Below, one piece after another: positions 24,090 to 32,310 of a stretch of 64,000 nucleotides of DNA; the stretch's first letter is position 1; the number at the start of each line of letters is the position of its first letter. The stretch is from the NCBI RefSeq assembly GCF_900188455.1, contig NZ_FZOL01000026.1, positions 37,473-101,472 on the forward strand, in the 5' to 3' direction. A program made the translations under genes and the position numbers. This DNA is from Pseudomonas japonica. Lineage in GTDB: Bacteria; Pseudomonadota; Gammaproteobacteria; Pseudomonadales; Pseudomonadaceae. Below the pieces are notes generated by a model, which saw only the letters and a list, made by a program, of their open reading frames with translations, was not told the origin of the DNA and searched no databases.

Positions 24090-25408
24090 TGCACGCGCCA
24101 CGGGAAGCCGGGCTGATCAGACGCGGCGTGTTCTGGCTGCTTCTGCTCGGCCCGCTGTTCTTTCTCAGCTACGGCCTGAGCAACCATTTCACCGCCCAGC
24201 GCGACGATGTCGGCAGCCTGGTGTTCGCCTGGGAACGCAGCATTCCCCTGTGGCCCTGGAGCATCGTGCCGTACTGGTCGATCGATCTGCTCTACGGCCT
24301 GTCCTTCCTGCTGCCGCGCAGCCGCCGGGAAATGGACCTGCATGCCCTGCGCCTGCTCAGCGCCCAGCTGATCTGCGTGGCCTGCTTCCTGCTCTGGCCG
24401 CTGCGCTTCACCTTCGAGCGCCCCGAACTGGAGGGCCTGTTCGGCTGGCTGTTCGATGTACTGATGGGCTTCGACAAGCCCTACAACCAGGCACCCTCGC
24501 TGCATATCGCGCTGCTGGTGATCATCTGGGCGATGTTCGCCCGGCATACCCGCGGCCTGTGGCTGCGTGGCCTGATGCATGGCTGGATGGCGCTGATCGG
24601 GCTGTCGGTGCTGACCACCTGGCAGCATCACTTCATCGACCTGCCCACCGGTGCCCTCGCCGGTTTCCTGTGCCTGTGGCTGTGGCCGCGGGAAGCGGCC
24701 TCGCCGCTGCGCCTGGCGCGCCCGCCCGCCTCGGCCCAGCGTTATCGGCTGGCCACGCGCTATGCCGTCGGCGCCGCGCTGTTCGCCACGCTGGCCTTCG
24801 TCCTGCAAGGCAGCTGGCTGTGGTTGCTGTGGCCCGGCGTGGCCTTGTTGCTGGTGGCGCTCAACTACGCGCTGATCGGTGCCGGCGGCTTCCAGAAACG
24901 CGCCGATGGCCGTCAGTCCTGCGCCGTGCGCTGGCTGCTGGCGCCCTACCTGGCCGCGGCCTGGATCAATTCGCGGCTGTGGACCCGCCGCCATCCCCAG
25001 GCCGACGAGGTCTGCGACGGCGTGTTCCTCGGGCGCCTGCCGGCGCGCGGCGAAGCCGGACAATTCGCCAGCCTGATCGACCTGTGCGCCGAACTGCCAG
25101 TAAAACCCGAGCCTGGCCAGCATTACCGCAACCTGCCGAGCCTGGATCTGGTGGCGCCGGACACTACCCTCTGCCGTGACGCCGCCCACGCCATCGAGTC
25201 CCTGCGCGGCCACGGCCCGCTGCTGGTCTGCTGCGCCCTTGGCTACTCGCGCAGCGCCAGCGCGGTGGCGGCCTGGCTGGTGCTGAGCGGGCGCTGCGCC
25301 GACGTCGAGGGCGCCGAAGCGCTGATCCGCCGTGCCCGCCCCGGCGTGGTGCTGCACCCCGCCCATCGCCACGTGCTGGCCCAATTGCCCCCGGGAACCT
25401 GCCCATGA
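24089..25408 (+). CDS. PAP2-type membrane phosphatase fused to dual-specificity phosphatase domain (YnbD-like)
   Basis: A 439-residue protein. The N-terminal half is polytopic with a PAP2-like signature (KPYNQAPSLHIALLVIIWA, then TTWQHHFIDLPTGALAGF: the PSxH and SRxxxxxHxxxD-like blocks), a lipid phosphatase domain. More membrane helices follow, then a C-terminal cytosolic dual-specificity phosphatase with a Cys-x5-Arg loop CALGYSRS; the usual His before the Cys is Cys. Family relatives dephosphorylate phosphatidylglycerophosphate-type or phosphoinositide-type lipids. It overlaps both neighbours and is the probable phosphatase step of the operon. Confidence 0.85.
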   Translation: MHAPREAGLIRRGVFWLLLLGPLFFLSYGLSNHFTAQRDDVGSLVFAWERSIPLWPWSIVPYWSIDLLYGLSFLLPRSRREMDLHALRLLSAQLICVACFLLWPLRFTFERPELEGLFGWLFDVLMGFDKPYNQAPSLHIALLVIIWAMFARHTRGLWLRGLMHGWMALIGLSVLTTWQHHFIDLPTGALAGFLCLWLWPREAASPLRLARPPASAQRYRLATRYAVGAALFATLAFVLQGSWLWLLWPGVALLLVALNYALIGAGGFQKRADGRQSCAVRWLLAPYLAAAWINSRLWTRRHPQADEVCDGVFLGRLPARGEAGQFASLIDLCAELPVKPEPGQHYRNLPSLDLVAPDTTLCRDAAHAIESLRGHGPLLVCCALGYSRSASAVAAWLVLSGRCADVEGAEALIRRARPGVVLHPAHRHVLAQLPPGTCP

Positions 25409-25860
25409 GCGAAGAACCGCAACTGGCCCTGACCGCGCGCATGCTGCGCCGCGGCCGCCAGCTCGAACGCCTGTCCGACGGCATCAGCCTGATCGCCCTG
25501 ACCGTTGGCCTGGCGCCCCTGTTCATCGCGGCCCGCCACCCGCTGCTGACAGGCATGCTCTGCGCCTTGCTGCTGATCCTCGGTCTGGCGCAGAAGTACC
25601 ATGCCCTACGCGTGGCGCTGGATGCCGAGTTGATCGGCAACCTGGCCGACGACGCCGGACGCCTGAGCAGCCGCACCCGCGCCCTCGACCAGAGCCTGCA
25701 CGAACTGGGGCTCAAGGCCGCCGGCCGCGAGCGGGACTGGCTGTCGCGCTGTCGCGGCGCCTTGCGCCTGCTGCGCTGGCAGGCCATCTGCCTCGGCCTG
25801 CAGGTCGCCCTGGCGCTGTTCGCTCTGCTGCTTCTCCCCTGGCTTCCACTGGCTGCATAA
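25405..25860 (+). CDS. Small membrane protein of the ynb-like operon, unknown function
   Basis: A 151-residue protein with two closely spaced N-terminal transmembrane helices (residues ~22-65, ISLIALTVGLAPLFIAA and GMLCALLLILGLA), a central amphipathic helical region (AELIGNLADDAGRLSSRTRA), and one C-terminal helix (LGLQVALALFALLLLPWLPL). No domain is recognised. It overlaps the phosphatase gene by 4 nt and precedes the acyltransferase by 9 nt, so it is surely part of the operon, maybe as a scaffold or regulator. Confidence 0.75.
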   Translation: MSEEPQLALTARMLRRGRQLERLSDGISLIALTVGLAPLFIAARHPLLTGMLCALLLILGLAQKYHALRVALDAELIGNLADDAGRLSSRTRALDQSLHELGLKAAGRERDWLSRCRGALRLLRWQAICLGLQVALALFALLLLPWLPLAA

Positions 25861-25869
25861 GGACTCGTC

Positions 25870-26493
25870 ATGCTCGCCACCTTCACCGCCTTCCTCATTA
25901 CCTCCTTCGCCTGTCTGGTCACCGGCGCCCGCGCCCTCTGGCTGGGCTGCACGCCGCTGCCGATCCAGCGCCTGTACTACGCCAACCACAGCAGCCACGG
26001 TGATTTCGTGCTGATCTGGGCGGCACTGCCGGACACCCTGCGCCGACGTACCCGGCCGGTGGCCGGGGCTGACTACTGGCTCAAGCCCGGCGTGCGCAGT
26101 TTCCTGATCCAGAAGGTGTTCAACGGCGTACTGCTGGATCGCCAGCGCAGCGAACCGCAGGCCGACCCGCTGCAACCGGTGAAGGACGCCCTGGCCCAGG
26201 GCGACTCGCTGATCTTCTTCCCCGAAGGCACGCGCAATCTCGGCGACGAGCCGCTGCTGCCGTTCAAGAGCGGGCTGTTCCACCTGGCGGCCTCGCGCCC
26301 GGACATCGAGGTGGTGCCGGTGTGGATCGCCAACCTCAACCGGGTCATGCCCAAGGGCCGCACCCTGCCGCTGCCGCTGCTGTGCACCCTGAGCTTCGGC
26401 GAGCCGCTGCAACTGCGGGCGGACGAGAGCAAGCAGGCCTTCATCGAGCGGGCCAGCCAGGCCCTGCTCGCACTCGCGCCGAAGGAGGTCTGA
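25870..26493 (+). CDS. 1-acyl-glycerol-3-phosphate acyltransferase-type enzyme (PlsC-like)
   Basis: A 207-residue membrane-associated acyltransferase. N-terminal hydrophobic helix (LATFTAFLITSFACLVTGAR). Catalytic block I reads NHSSHGDFVLIW (NHxxxxD, with the His and Asp), and block III reads FFPEGTRNLGDE. The final part LCTLSFGEPL is typical of PlsC relatives. It lies between a small membrane protein gene and a CdsA homologue, consistent with acyl remodelling of the lipid handled by the operon. Confidence 0.9.
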   Translation: MLATFTAFLITSFACLVTGARALWLGCTPLPIQRLYYANHSSHGDFVLIWAALPDTLRRRTRPVAGADYWLKPGVRSFLIQKVFNGVLLDRQRSEPQADPLQPVKDALAQGDSLIFFPEGTRNLGDEPLLPFKSGLFHLAASRPDIEVVPVWIANLNRVMPKGRTLPLPLLCTLSFGEPLQLRADESKQAFIERASQALLALAPKEV

Positions 26494-26494
26494 G

Positions 26495-27427
26495 ATGGAA
26501 CACAACACCTGGCCCCTGTTCGCCGGCATCGGCGCCCTGCTGCTGCTCGCCAGCATCGTCGGACGGATCCTGAAATGGCGCGTCGGCCCCGGCCCGCACG
26601 CGGTGATCGACAACCTCAACGCCCGCATCGACGCCTGGTGGGTGATGGTCCTGGTCATCGGCCTGGCCTTCATCTTCGGCAAGACCGGGGTGATCGTGCT
26701 GTTCTACCTGGTGTCGTTCTACGCCCTGCGCGAGTTCATCACCCTCACCCCGACCCGGCGCGGCGACTACCCGGCGCTGGTCCTGGCCTTCTACGTGGCG
26801 CTGCCGGTGCAGTACCTGCTGATCGGCTTCGACTGGTACGGGCTGTTCAGCATCTTCATTCCGGTCTACCTGTTCCTGCTCCTGCCGATCCTCGCCAGTT
26901 TCGGCGGCGACACCACGCGCTTCCTCGAACGCGCCTCGAAGGTGCAGTGGGGGCTGATGATCGCGGTGTACTGCCTGTCCTCGGTGCCGGCGCTGATGAC
27001 CCTGGACATCCCCGGCTTCGAGGGGCGCAACCTGCTGCTGATCGCCTGGCTGATCCTCGTGGTGCAGATCAGCGACGTGCTGCAGTACGTCTGCGGCAAG
27101 CTGTTCGGCAAGCGCAAGGTCGCGCCGGCGCTGTCGCCGTCGAAGACCCTCGAAGGGCTGGTCGGCGGCGTGGCCCTGGCCACCCTGGTCGGTGCCGCGC
27201 TGTACTGGATCACCCCGTTCAACCCCTGGCAGGCGGCGCTGATGGCGCTGGTGGTGAACGTCATGGGCTTCTTCGGCGGCCTGGTGATGTCGGCGATCAA
27301 GCGCGACCGCGGGGTCAAGGACTGGGGGCACATGATCGAGGGCCATGGCGGCATGCTCGATCGCATGGATTCGGTGTGCTTTGCCGCACCGATCTTCTTT
27401 CATTTCGTCCGCTACTGGTGGGCCTGA
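26495..27427 (+). CDS. Phosphatidate cytidylyltransferase, CdsA-like (YnbB-like)
   Basis: A 310-residue polytopic membrane protein with ~8 helices. The CdsA signature is at the C-terminus (SAIKRDRGVKDWGHMIEGHG, then GMLDRMDSVCFAAPIFFHF). A preceding cytosolic loop holds SPSKTLEGLVGG. It makes CDP-diacylglycerol from phosphatidate and CTP and is an auxiliary copy in addition to the essential housekeeping enzyme. Last gene of the operon; its GAAGGAGG ribosome site is inside the acyltransferase 3' end. Together with the CDP-alcohol transferase it could make and use a private CDP-lipid pool. Confidence 0.92.
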   Translation: MEHNTWPLFAGIGALLLLASIVGRILKWRVGPGPHAVIDNLNARIDAWWVMVLVIGLAFIFGKTGVIVLFYLVSFYALREFITLTPTRRGDYPALVLAFYVALPVQYLLIGFDWYGLFSIFIPVYLFLLLPILASFGGDTTRFLERASKVQWGLMIAVYCLSSVPALMTLDIPGFEGRNLLLIAWLILVVQISDVLQYVCGKLFGKRKVAPALSPSKTLEGLVGGVALATLVGAALYWITPFNPWQAALMALVVNVMGFFGGLVMSAIKRDRGVKDWGHMIEGHGGMLDRMDSVCFAAPIFFHFVRYWWA

Positions 27428-27650
27428 CTGGTGAGGCCAGACAGCCCGTGGCAAGCTGAATCAAATGGGTGGCAGAGGAAGGCAAGCAGCGCGCCGGGCA
27501 ACCGTGTCCAATGGGCAGCCTGCATTTCCCGGGTCGGGAGGTGCCAGGCCTGACCAACAAGAGCCGACAATGGCCGGTATCGCCTGCGTGCCAACACCCC
27601 CATAATCGCCGCGCCCCGACCGAGGGCGTCCGCCACCAGGAGTTACCGTC

Positions 27651-28571
27651 ATGGGCAAACTTGCTCTGGCTGCCAAGATCACCCACGTTCCCTCCATGTA
27701 CCTGTCCGAACTGCCCGGCCCGCGCCAGGGCTATCGCCAGGCCGCGATCGATGGCCACAAAGAGATTTCCCGGCGCTGCCGCGAGCTGGGCGTCGATACC
27801 CTGGTGGTGTTCGACACCCACTGGCTGGTCAACGCCAACTACCACATCAACTGCAACCCGCACTTCAAGGGCACCTACACCAGCAACGAGCTGCCGCACT
27901 TCATCGCCAACATGGACTACGAAGTGCCGGGCAATGCCGAGCTGGGCCGGCTGATGGCCGAGGAAGCCAATCGCTACGGGGTCGAGACCATGGCCCACGA
28001 CGCCACCAGCCTCGGCCCGGAGTACGGCACCCTGGTGCCGATGCGCTACATGAACGCCGACCAGCACTTCAAGGTGGTCTCGGTCTCGGCGCTGTGCACC
28101 TCGCACTACCTCAACGACAGCGCGCGCCTGGGCTGGGCGCTGCGCAAGGCGGTGGAAGACCACTACGACGGCACCGTGGCCTTCCTCGCCAGCGGCTCGC
28201 TGTCGCACCGTTTCGCGCAGAATGGCCAGGCCCCGGAATTCGCCGACAAGGTCTGGAGTCCGTTCCTGGAAACCCTCGACCATCGTGTGGTGCAGATGTG
28301 GCAAGACGGCGAGTGGGAAGCGTTCTGCAGCATGCTTCCGGAGTACGCGGTCAAGGGCCACGGCGAAGGCTTCATGCATGACACCGCGATGCTGCTGGGC
28401 GCGCTGGGCTGGTCGAAGTACGACGGCAAGGCCGAGGTGGTGACGCCGTACTTCGGTTCGTCGGCGACCGGGCAGATCAATGCCATCTTCCCGGTGACCC
28501 CGCAGGATGGCTCGGCGATTCCCGAGGCGCAGGCGTCGGCGGGACAGTTGGCGGCCGTGGGCCGGTTGTAA
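27651..28571 (+). CDS. hpaD: 3,4-dihydroxyphenylacetate 2,3-dioxygenase
   Basis: A 306-residue extradiol ring-cleavage dioxygenase of the HpaD (LigB-type) family. The N-terminus MGKLALAAKITHVPSMYLSE matches E. coli HpaD almost residue for residue, including the first iron/metal His (H12). TLVVFDTHWLVN, YTSNELPHFI, EYGTLVPMRYMN, SGSLSHRF and GEGFMHDTAMLLGALGW follow. It opens homoprotocatechuate meta to the hydroxyls. The rest of the hpa pathway is not in the window, so it is an isolated gene here. It has its own start signal (CAGGAG) and a hairpin just after its stop. Confidence 0.95.
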   Translation: MGKLALAAKITHVPSMYLSELPGPRQGYRQAAIDGHKEISRRCRELGVDTLVVFDTHWLVNANYHINCNPHFKGTYTSNELPHFIANMDYEVPGNAELGRLMAEEANRYGVETMAHDATSLGPEYGTLVPMRYMNADQHFKVVSVSALCTSHYLNDSARLGWALRKAVEDHYDGTVAFLASGSLSHRFAQNGQAPEFADKVWSPFLETLDHRVVQMWQDGEWEAFCSMLPEYAVKGHGEGFMHDTAMLLGALGWSKYDGKAEVVTPYFGSSATGQINAIFPVTPQDGSAIPEAQASAGQLAAVGRL

Positions 28572-28583
28572 GTTCATTCTCCC

Positions 28584-28610
28584 GGCCAGACCACACTCTC
28601 GTGGCTGGCC
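28584..28610 (+). terminator. Hairpin downstream of hpaD
   Basis: GGCCAG-A-CCAC-ACTCTC-GTGG-CTGGCC: near-perfect stem with one bulge, 12 nt after the hpaD stop. There is no U tract (ACAAAACCC follows), so termination is possible but weakly supported. Confidence 0.4.
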
Positions 28611-28644
28611 ACAAAACCCTGTGGTGTGGCTTGCCAGCGATTGG

Positions 28645-29082
28645 CATGGGTATCTACACATCTCTGGAAACCTGGCGGAAACCGCATCAAGGCCGCCAGG
28701 TGCCTGTCTTGAGCCTTGCAGCGCCCTCCAGATCGAGCGCCGCCCGCGCGGCGCATCGCGACGGTTCGGCGCCCCGACGCGCTCGCTCCTACATTTTTTG
28801 CAACGTGCCATGGCCTGTGAGAGCGGCGTTGCCAGCCTTTGGCGCTTGGTGATTTATCGCGGGGAAGCTGTTGGGTCGACGCAATACCGCGTCGTGCACA
28901 CAAGGCGGTCAACCATGGCCTGTCAGGCATAGGTACGTTGCAACAAATGTAGGAGCGAGCGCGCTCGCGATGCGCCGCGCGGGCGGCGCTCGATCTTCAG
29001 AGCGCTGCAAGGCTCAAGACGGGCACCTGGCGGCCTTGATGCGGTCCCCCGCCAGGCCGTCAAAGATGTGTAGATACCCATG
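28645..29082 (-). repeat. Long near-palindromic repeat element, copy B (inverted orientation)
   Basis: 438 bp from CATGGGTATCTACACATCT to the inverted counterpart ending GATGTGTAGATACCCATG, so both outer ends are intact. It is the same element as at 18184, 48723 and 56991. The asymmetric centre here (ATGGCCTGTCAGGCATAGG near 28915) is in the opposite orientation to the other three. The REP-like core in its right arm reads AGGAGCGAGCGCGCTCGCG; the left arm has the same core interrupted by an extra ~19 bp. Only non-convincing ORFs cross it. Confidence 0.9.
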
Positions 29083-29279
29083 CTCATCGCTGGCAAGCCA
29101 GCCCCCACAGGGTCCGTGCAACCCCCTCCATCTTCACCCTCCCCCTGGCAGCCCCGATCAAATCCGATAGCAGGCTGAGTCAAGAACCTACCGCTCGTTA
29201 GGCATTTAATGCAAAGTGTAACAATCGCTCCCGGTCGCCCTTGCCGCCTCAGCCAACTCCAATTATTCAGGCCGCCACC

Positions 29280-30578
29280 ATGATCAACGTCGAAGCCCCC
29301 ACCTATTACTCCGCCACCAAGAAGTACAACCTCGCCTTCCCCACCCTGGAAGACGATATCGAAGCCGATGTCGTGGTGATCGGCGGCGGTTTCTCGGGGA
29401 TCAACACCGCCCTGGAACTGGCCGAGAAAGGCATCACCAATATCGTGGTGCTGGAGGCGCGCTACCTGGGCTTCGGCGGCACCGGGCGCAACGGCGGACA
29501 GATCATGGCCGGGATCGGCCACGACCTGGAGAAGATCAAGAGCAGCGTCGGCGACAAGGGCCTGCAGCAGATTTTCGAGATCGCCGAAATGGGCGCCGGA
29601 ATCATCAAGGAGCGCATCGCCAAGTACGCCATCGACGCCGACTTCTGTCACGGCTACGGCTACATGGGCTTCAACGCCCGCCAGGAACAGACCCTGCGCA
29701 CCTGGGAAAAGGAATTCCGCAAGGTCAACACCAAGGACGAGATCCGCTTCCTCGCCGGCAGCGAGGTCAAGCAGATCATCGGCTCCGACGCCTACAGCAG
29801 CGCCCTGCTGCACATGGGCGGCGGTCATGTGCACTCGCTCAACCTGCTGCTCGGCGAAGCCAAGGCCCTGGTCGGCCACGGCGCGCGGATCTACGAACAC
29901 AGCGCCGCCCTCGAAGTGCGCTACGGCGACACTATCACCGTGCGCACCGGCCGCGGCTCGGTGAAGGCCGGCAAGCTGCTGTGGGCCTGCGACAGTTTCC
30001 TCAACAAGCTGGAGCCGGAACTGCACAGCCGCACCATCAACACCTATGCCTTCCAGCTGATGACCGAACCGCTGTCGGAAGAACTGATCCAGCGCATCAG
30101 CCCGATCCGCGGCGCGTACAGCGATATCCGCCCAGTCATCGACTACTACCGGGTCACCAACGAGAATCGCCTGCTGTTCGGCGCCGCCACGCCGTTCGTG
30201 GAACACATCCCCAACGACCTGAAGGCGTGGAACCGCGCGCTGATGCTGAAGATCTTCCCCTACCTCAAGGACGTGAAGATCGACCTCGCCTGGGGCGGCC
30301 CGATGGCCACCAGCGCCAACCTGTTCCCACAGATCGGCACCCTCAGCGGTCGGCGCAACGCCTTCTATGTTCAGGGCTACTCCGGCTTCGGCGTCACCCC
30401 GAGCCATATCATCTGCAAGATCCTCGCCGAGGGCATGGCCGAAGGCTCCAGCCGCTACGACCTGATTGCCTCGGTGAAGCACGCGCGGATCATCGGCAAG
30501 GACAACTTCCGCCCGGCGATCCTCACCGCGGCCAAGACCCTGCACCAGCTGTCCGGGTTCTTCAACGGCCGACGCTGA
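29280..30578 (+). CDS. FAD-dependent oxidoreductase, PuuB/gamma-glutamylputrescine oxidase-like
   Basis: A 432-residue flavoprotein of the DAO family. The N-terminal dinucleotide fold VVVIGGGFSGINTALELAE is followed by VVLEARYLGFGGTGRNGGQ, the typical GGTGRNGGQ flavin block of PuuB/OrdL. SGGHVHSL-like MGGGHVHSLNLLLGEA and the C-terminal YVQGYSGFGVTPSH match PuuB. It oxidises an aminated (polyamine-derived) substrate to aldehyde, H2O2 and ammonia. The start at 29280 (MINVEAPTYYSATKKYNL) was chosen because PuuB homologues begin with a similar SYY...KY. Its stop lies in a 15-bp palindrome shared with the convergent FecR gene. Related in theme to the agu operon but unlinked. Confidence 0.88.
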   Translation: MINVEAPTYYSATKKYNLAFPTLEDDIEADVVVIGGGFSGINTALELAEKGITNIVVLEARYLGFGGTGRNGGQIMAGIGHDLEKIKSSVGDKGLQQIFEIAEMGAGIIKERIAKYAIDADFCHGYGYMGFNARQEQTLRTWEKEFRKVNTKDEIRFLAGSEVKQIIGSDAYSSALLHMGGGHVHSLNLLLGEAKALVGHGARIYEHSAALEVRYGDTITVRTGRGSVKAGKLLWACDSFLNKLEPELHSRTINTYAFQLMTEPLSEELIQRISPIRGAYSDIRPVIDYYRVTNENRLLFGAATPFVEHIPNDLKAWNRALMLKIFPYLKDVKIDLAWGGPMATSANLFPQIGTLSGRRNAFYVQGYSGFGVTPSHIICKILAEGMAEGSSRYDLIASVKHARIIGKDNFRPAILTAAKTLHQLSGFFNGRR

Positions 30579-30587
30579 ACCGCCGGT

Positions 30588-31550
30588 TCAGGCCCGCTGG
30601 GCGCGAATCAGAAGCAGGTAGTCGGTCACCTGGAGCACCTGGATCGGCAGGCTCTGCTGGAGGATCTCCAGGGTCTGGCGGCTGTCGTCGAGGGGGAAGC
30701 GTCCGCTCACCCGCAGCTCGGCGATCGCCGGTTCCAGGCGCATCCAGCCCTTGCGGTAGGCGCGCAGCGCTTCGATCAGGTTGCCCAGCGGTTCGTTGTG
30801 CACCACCAGCCAGCCTTGCAGCCAGGCGGTTTCCATGGAGCCCATCGGGGCCTGTTCGAGTACCCCGCGGGCGTCGAACCAGGTCACCCGCCCGGCGCGC
30901 AGGGACAGCGCCGCTGCGCCGGAGGGCTGCAGGCGAATGTCTTCGCGCAGGCTGACCAGCCGCGAACGGTCCGCCAGTTCGCGCAGCGCCAGTTGCCCAC
31001 CGTGGCTGTACAGGGTGCCGGAAGCGGTCTCGATCGCCAGCGGCCGACTGGCCAGCGGCGCCACCTGCAGCAGCATTTCCCCTTCGTGCAGGCGCAGGCG
31101 CCGCTGTTCGCCATCGAACCACAACGACACCCGACTGCGCGCATTGAGCTGCAACTGGCTGCCATCGCTCAGGCGCCAGCTGCCACGCTCGGCGGTGGCG
31201 GTGCGGTACTCCTGCGCGGCGCCGCCGGCAAACCCTTGCACCCCGCCGAGCCAGGCGCCGCCACCGACCAGCAGACTGAGGCCCAGCGCCGTTCGCAGGA
31301 ACGCCCGGCGGCCATCGGGTTGTTCGAGGCTGCTCAGCAACGGCTGGCTGGCGCGACCGCGCCACGGCGACTGGCGAAACGGCGCCAGCCCCGCCAGCAG
31401 GCGCTGATACACCTGGCGGTGATGGCTGGAGCGGTTGCGCCAATGCTCCAGTTCAGCCTGCTGGCCGTCATCGAAGGCCCCCGACTGCAGGCGCACCATC
31501 CACTCGATGGCCTCCTCCGCCACCGGATCGTCGAGGCGCTGCGGGTTCAT
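30588..31550 (-). CDS. FecR-family anti-sigma/transmembrane regulator
   Basis: A 320-residue protein. N-terminal cytosolic anti-sigma domain (AIEWMVRLQSGAFDDGQQ, LEHWRNRSSHHRQVYQRL), one transmembrane helix (RTALGLSLLVGGGAWLGG, ~ residues 86-105) and a periplasmic FecR domain (ERGSWRLSDGSQLQLNARS, VSGRFPLDDSRQTLEIL). It overlaps the sigma factor gene by 4 nt (ATGA). It should relay ligand occupancy of a TonB receptor with a signalling domain to the ECF sigma. No such receptor is next to it; the receptor at 37128, with an STN domain, is the nearest candidate. Confidence 0.92.
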   Translation of the reverse strand: MNPQRLDDPVAEEAIEWMVRLQSGAFDDGQQAELEHWRNRSSHHRQVYQRLLAGLAPFRQSPWRGRASQPLLSSLEQPDGRRAFLRTALGLSLLVGGGAWLGGVQGFAGGAAQEYRTATAERGSWRLSDGSQLQLNARSRVSLWFDGEQRRLRLHEGEMLLQVAPLASRPLAIETASGTLYSHGGQLALRELADRSRLVSLREDIRLQPSGAAALSLRAGRVTWFDARGVLEQAPMGSMETAWLQGWLVVHNEPLGNLIEALRAYRKGWMRLEPAIAELRVSGRFPLDDSRQTLEILQQSLPIQVLQVTDYLLLIRAQRA

Positions 31551-32056
31551 TCTTCCAGCCCCAGGTAGCAGCAGCGCAGGGCCTGGGCCATGAGCTGGTG
31601 GATACGCCCGAGGGACAAACCCAGGCGCTGCTGGATCTGCACGTAGGTCAGGCCCTCCAGCTGACTGAGGACGAAGACGCTGCGGGCCTGGCGGGACAGG
31701 CCTTCCAGCAGGCGGTCGATGGCCACCAGGCTCTGGATCAGCATCAGTTGCTCCTGGGGCGAGGGGTGCAGTTCCTCGGGGACCAGGCTGAGTGACTGCA
31801 GGTAGGCTTTTTCCAGGTCGCGGCGGCGCCAGGTCTCGTACATCAGGCGCTGCGCGATGGTCGTCAGCAACGCCCGTGGCTCGCGGATCGCCGTCGGATC
31901 GGGGAGCATCCAGACACGCAGGAAGGTTTCCGCGGCGATGTCCTCGGCGCTGTGGTTGCAACCGGTGCGAAACGCCAGGCGTGAGCACAGCCAAAGATAA
32001 TGCTGCTGGAAGATGCGGGTCACGGTCTGCTGCTTGAGCAGGTTTTGTCCATTCAT
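31547..32056 (-). CDS. ECF sigma factor, FecI-like
   Basis: A 169-residue extracytoplasmic-function sigma factor. Region 2 (IFQQHYLWLCSRLAFRTGCN, AAETFLRVWML) and region 4 (LSRQARSVFVLSQLEGLTYV, IQQRLGLSLGRIHQLMAQAL) are clear. The ATG at 32056 was chosen because it gives the usual FecI length and follows GAAGAT; an in-frame start at 32098 is longer. It should direct transcription of iron- or metal-related uptake genes when released by the FecR protein encoded downstream. Upstream (32057-32310) lies ~250 bp with nothing else recognised. Confidence 0.92.
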   Translation of the reverse strand: MNGQNLLKQQTVTRIFQQHYLWLCSRLAFRTGCNHSAEDIAAETFLRVWMLPDPTAIREPRALLTTIAQRLMYETWRRRDLEKAYLQSLSLVPEELHPSPQEQLMLIQSLVAIDRLLEGLSRQARSVFVLSQLEGLTYVQIQQRLGLSLGRIHQLMAQALRCCYLGLEE

Positions 32057-32310
32057 GGTCTGACAATCTTCTGCGGGACTGCACACGCCATCGGACAAGA
32101 AGGTGGTGGCCGGTCAGGTGATCGGTTGACTGCTTCCCTGGCAGTTGAGTCGAGTCTGCATCAGGGCAATCATCCTGAAAAATAATAAAAAACGTTACAA
32201 ACATTCAATTAATGCATATCCATCCTTGACCAGAATGGCGCGCCAGCGCCGCCGGATGCCCGCGGCAGACCGGCTGCGCCACCCTGGCCAAAGACCCGTG
32301 GCGGCCGTGC

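Noticed and set aside
27428..27650. A possible small gene between the CdsA-like gene and hpaD
   Set aside because: Frames here are short or shadowed by neighbouring sequence, and no ribosome site or signal peptide was apparent; the stretch is better read as leader and promoter of hpaD.
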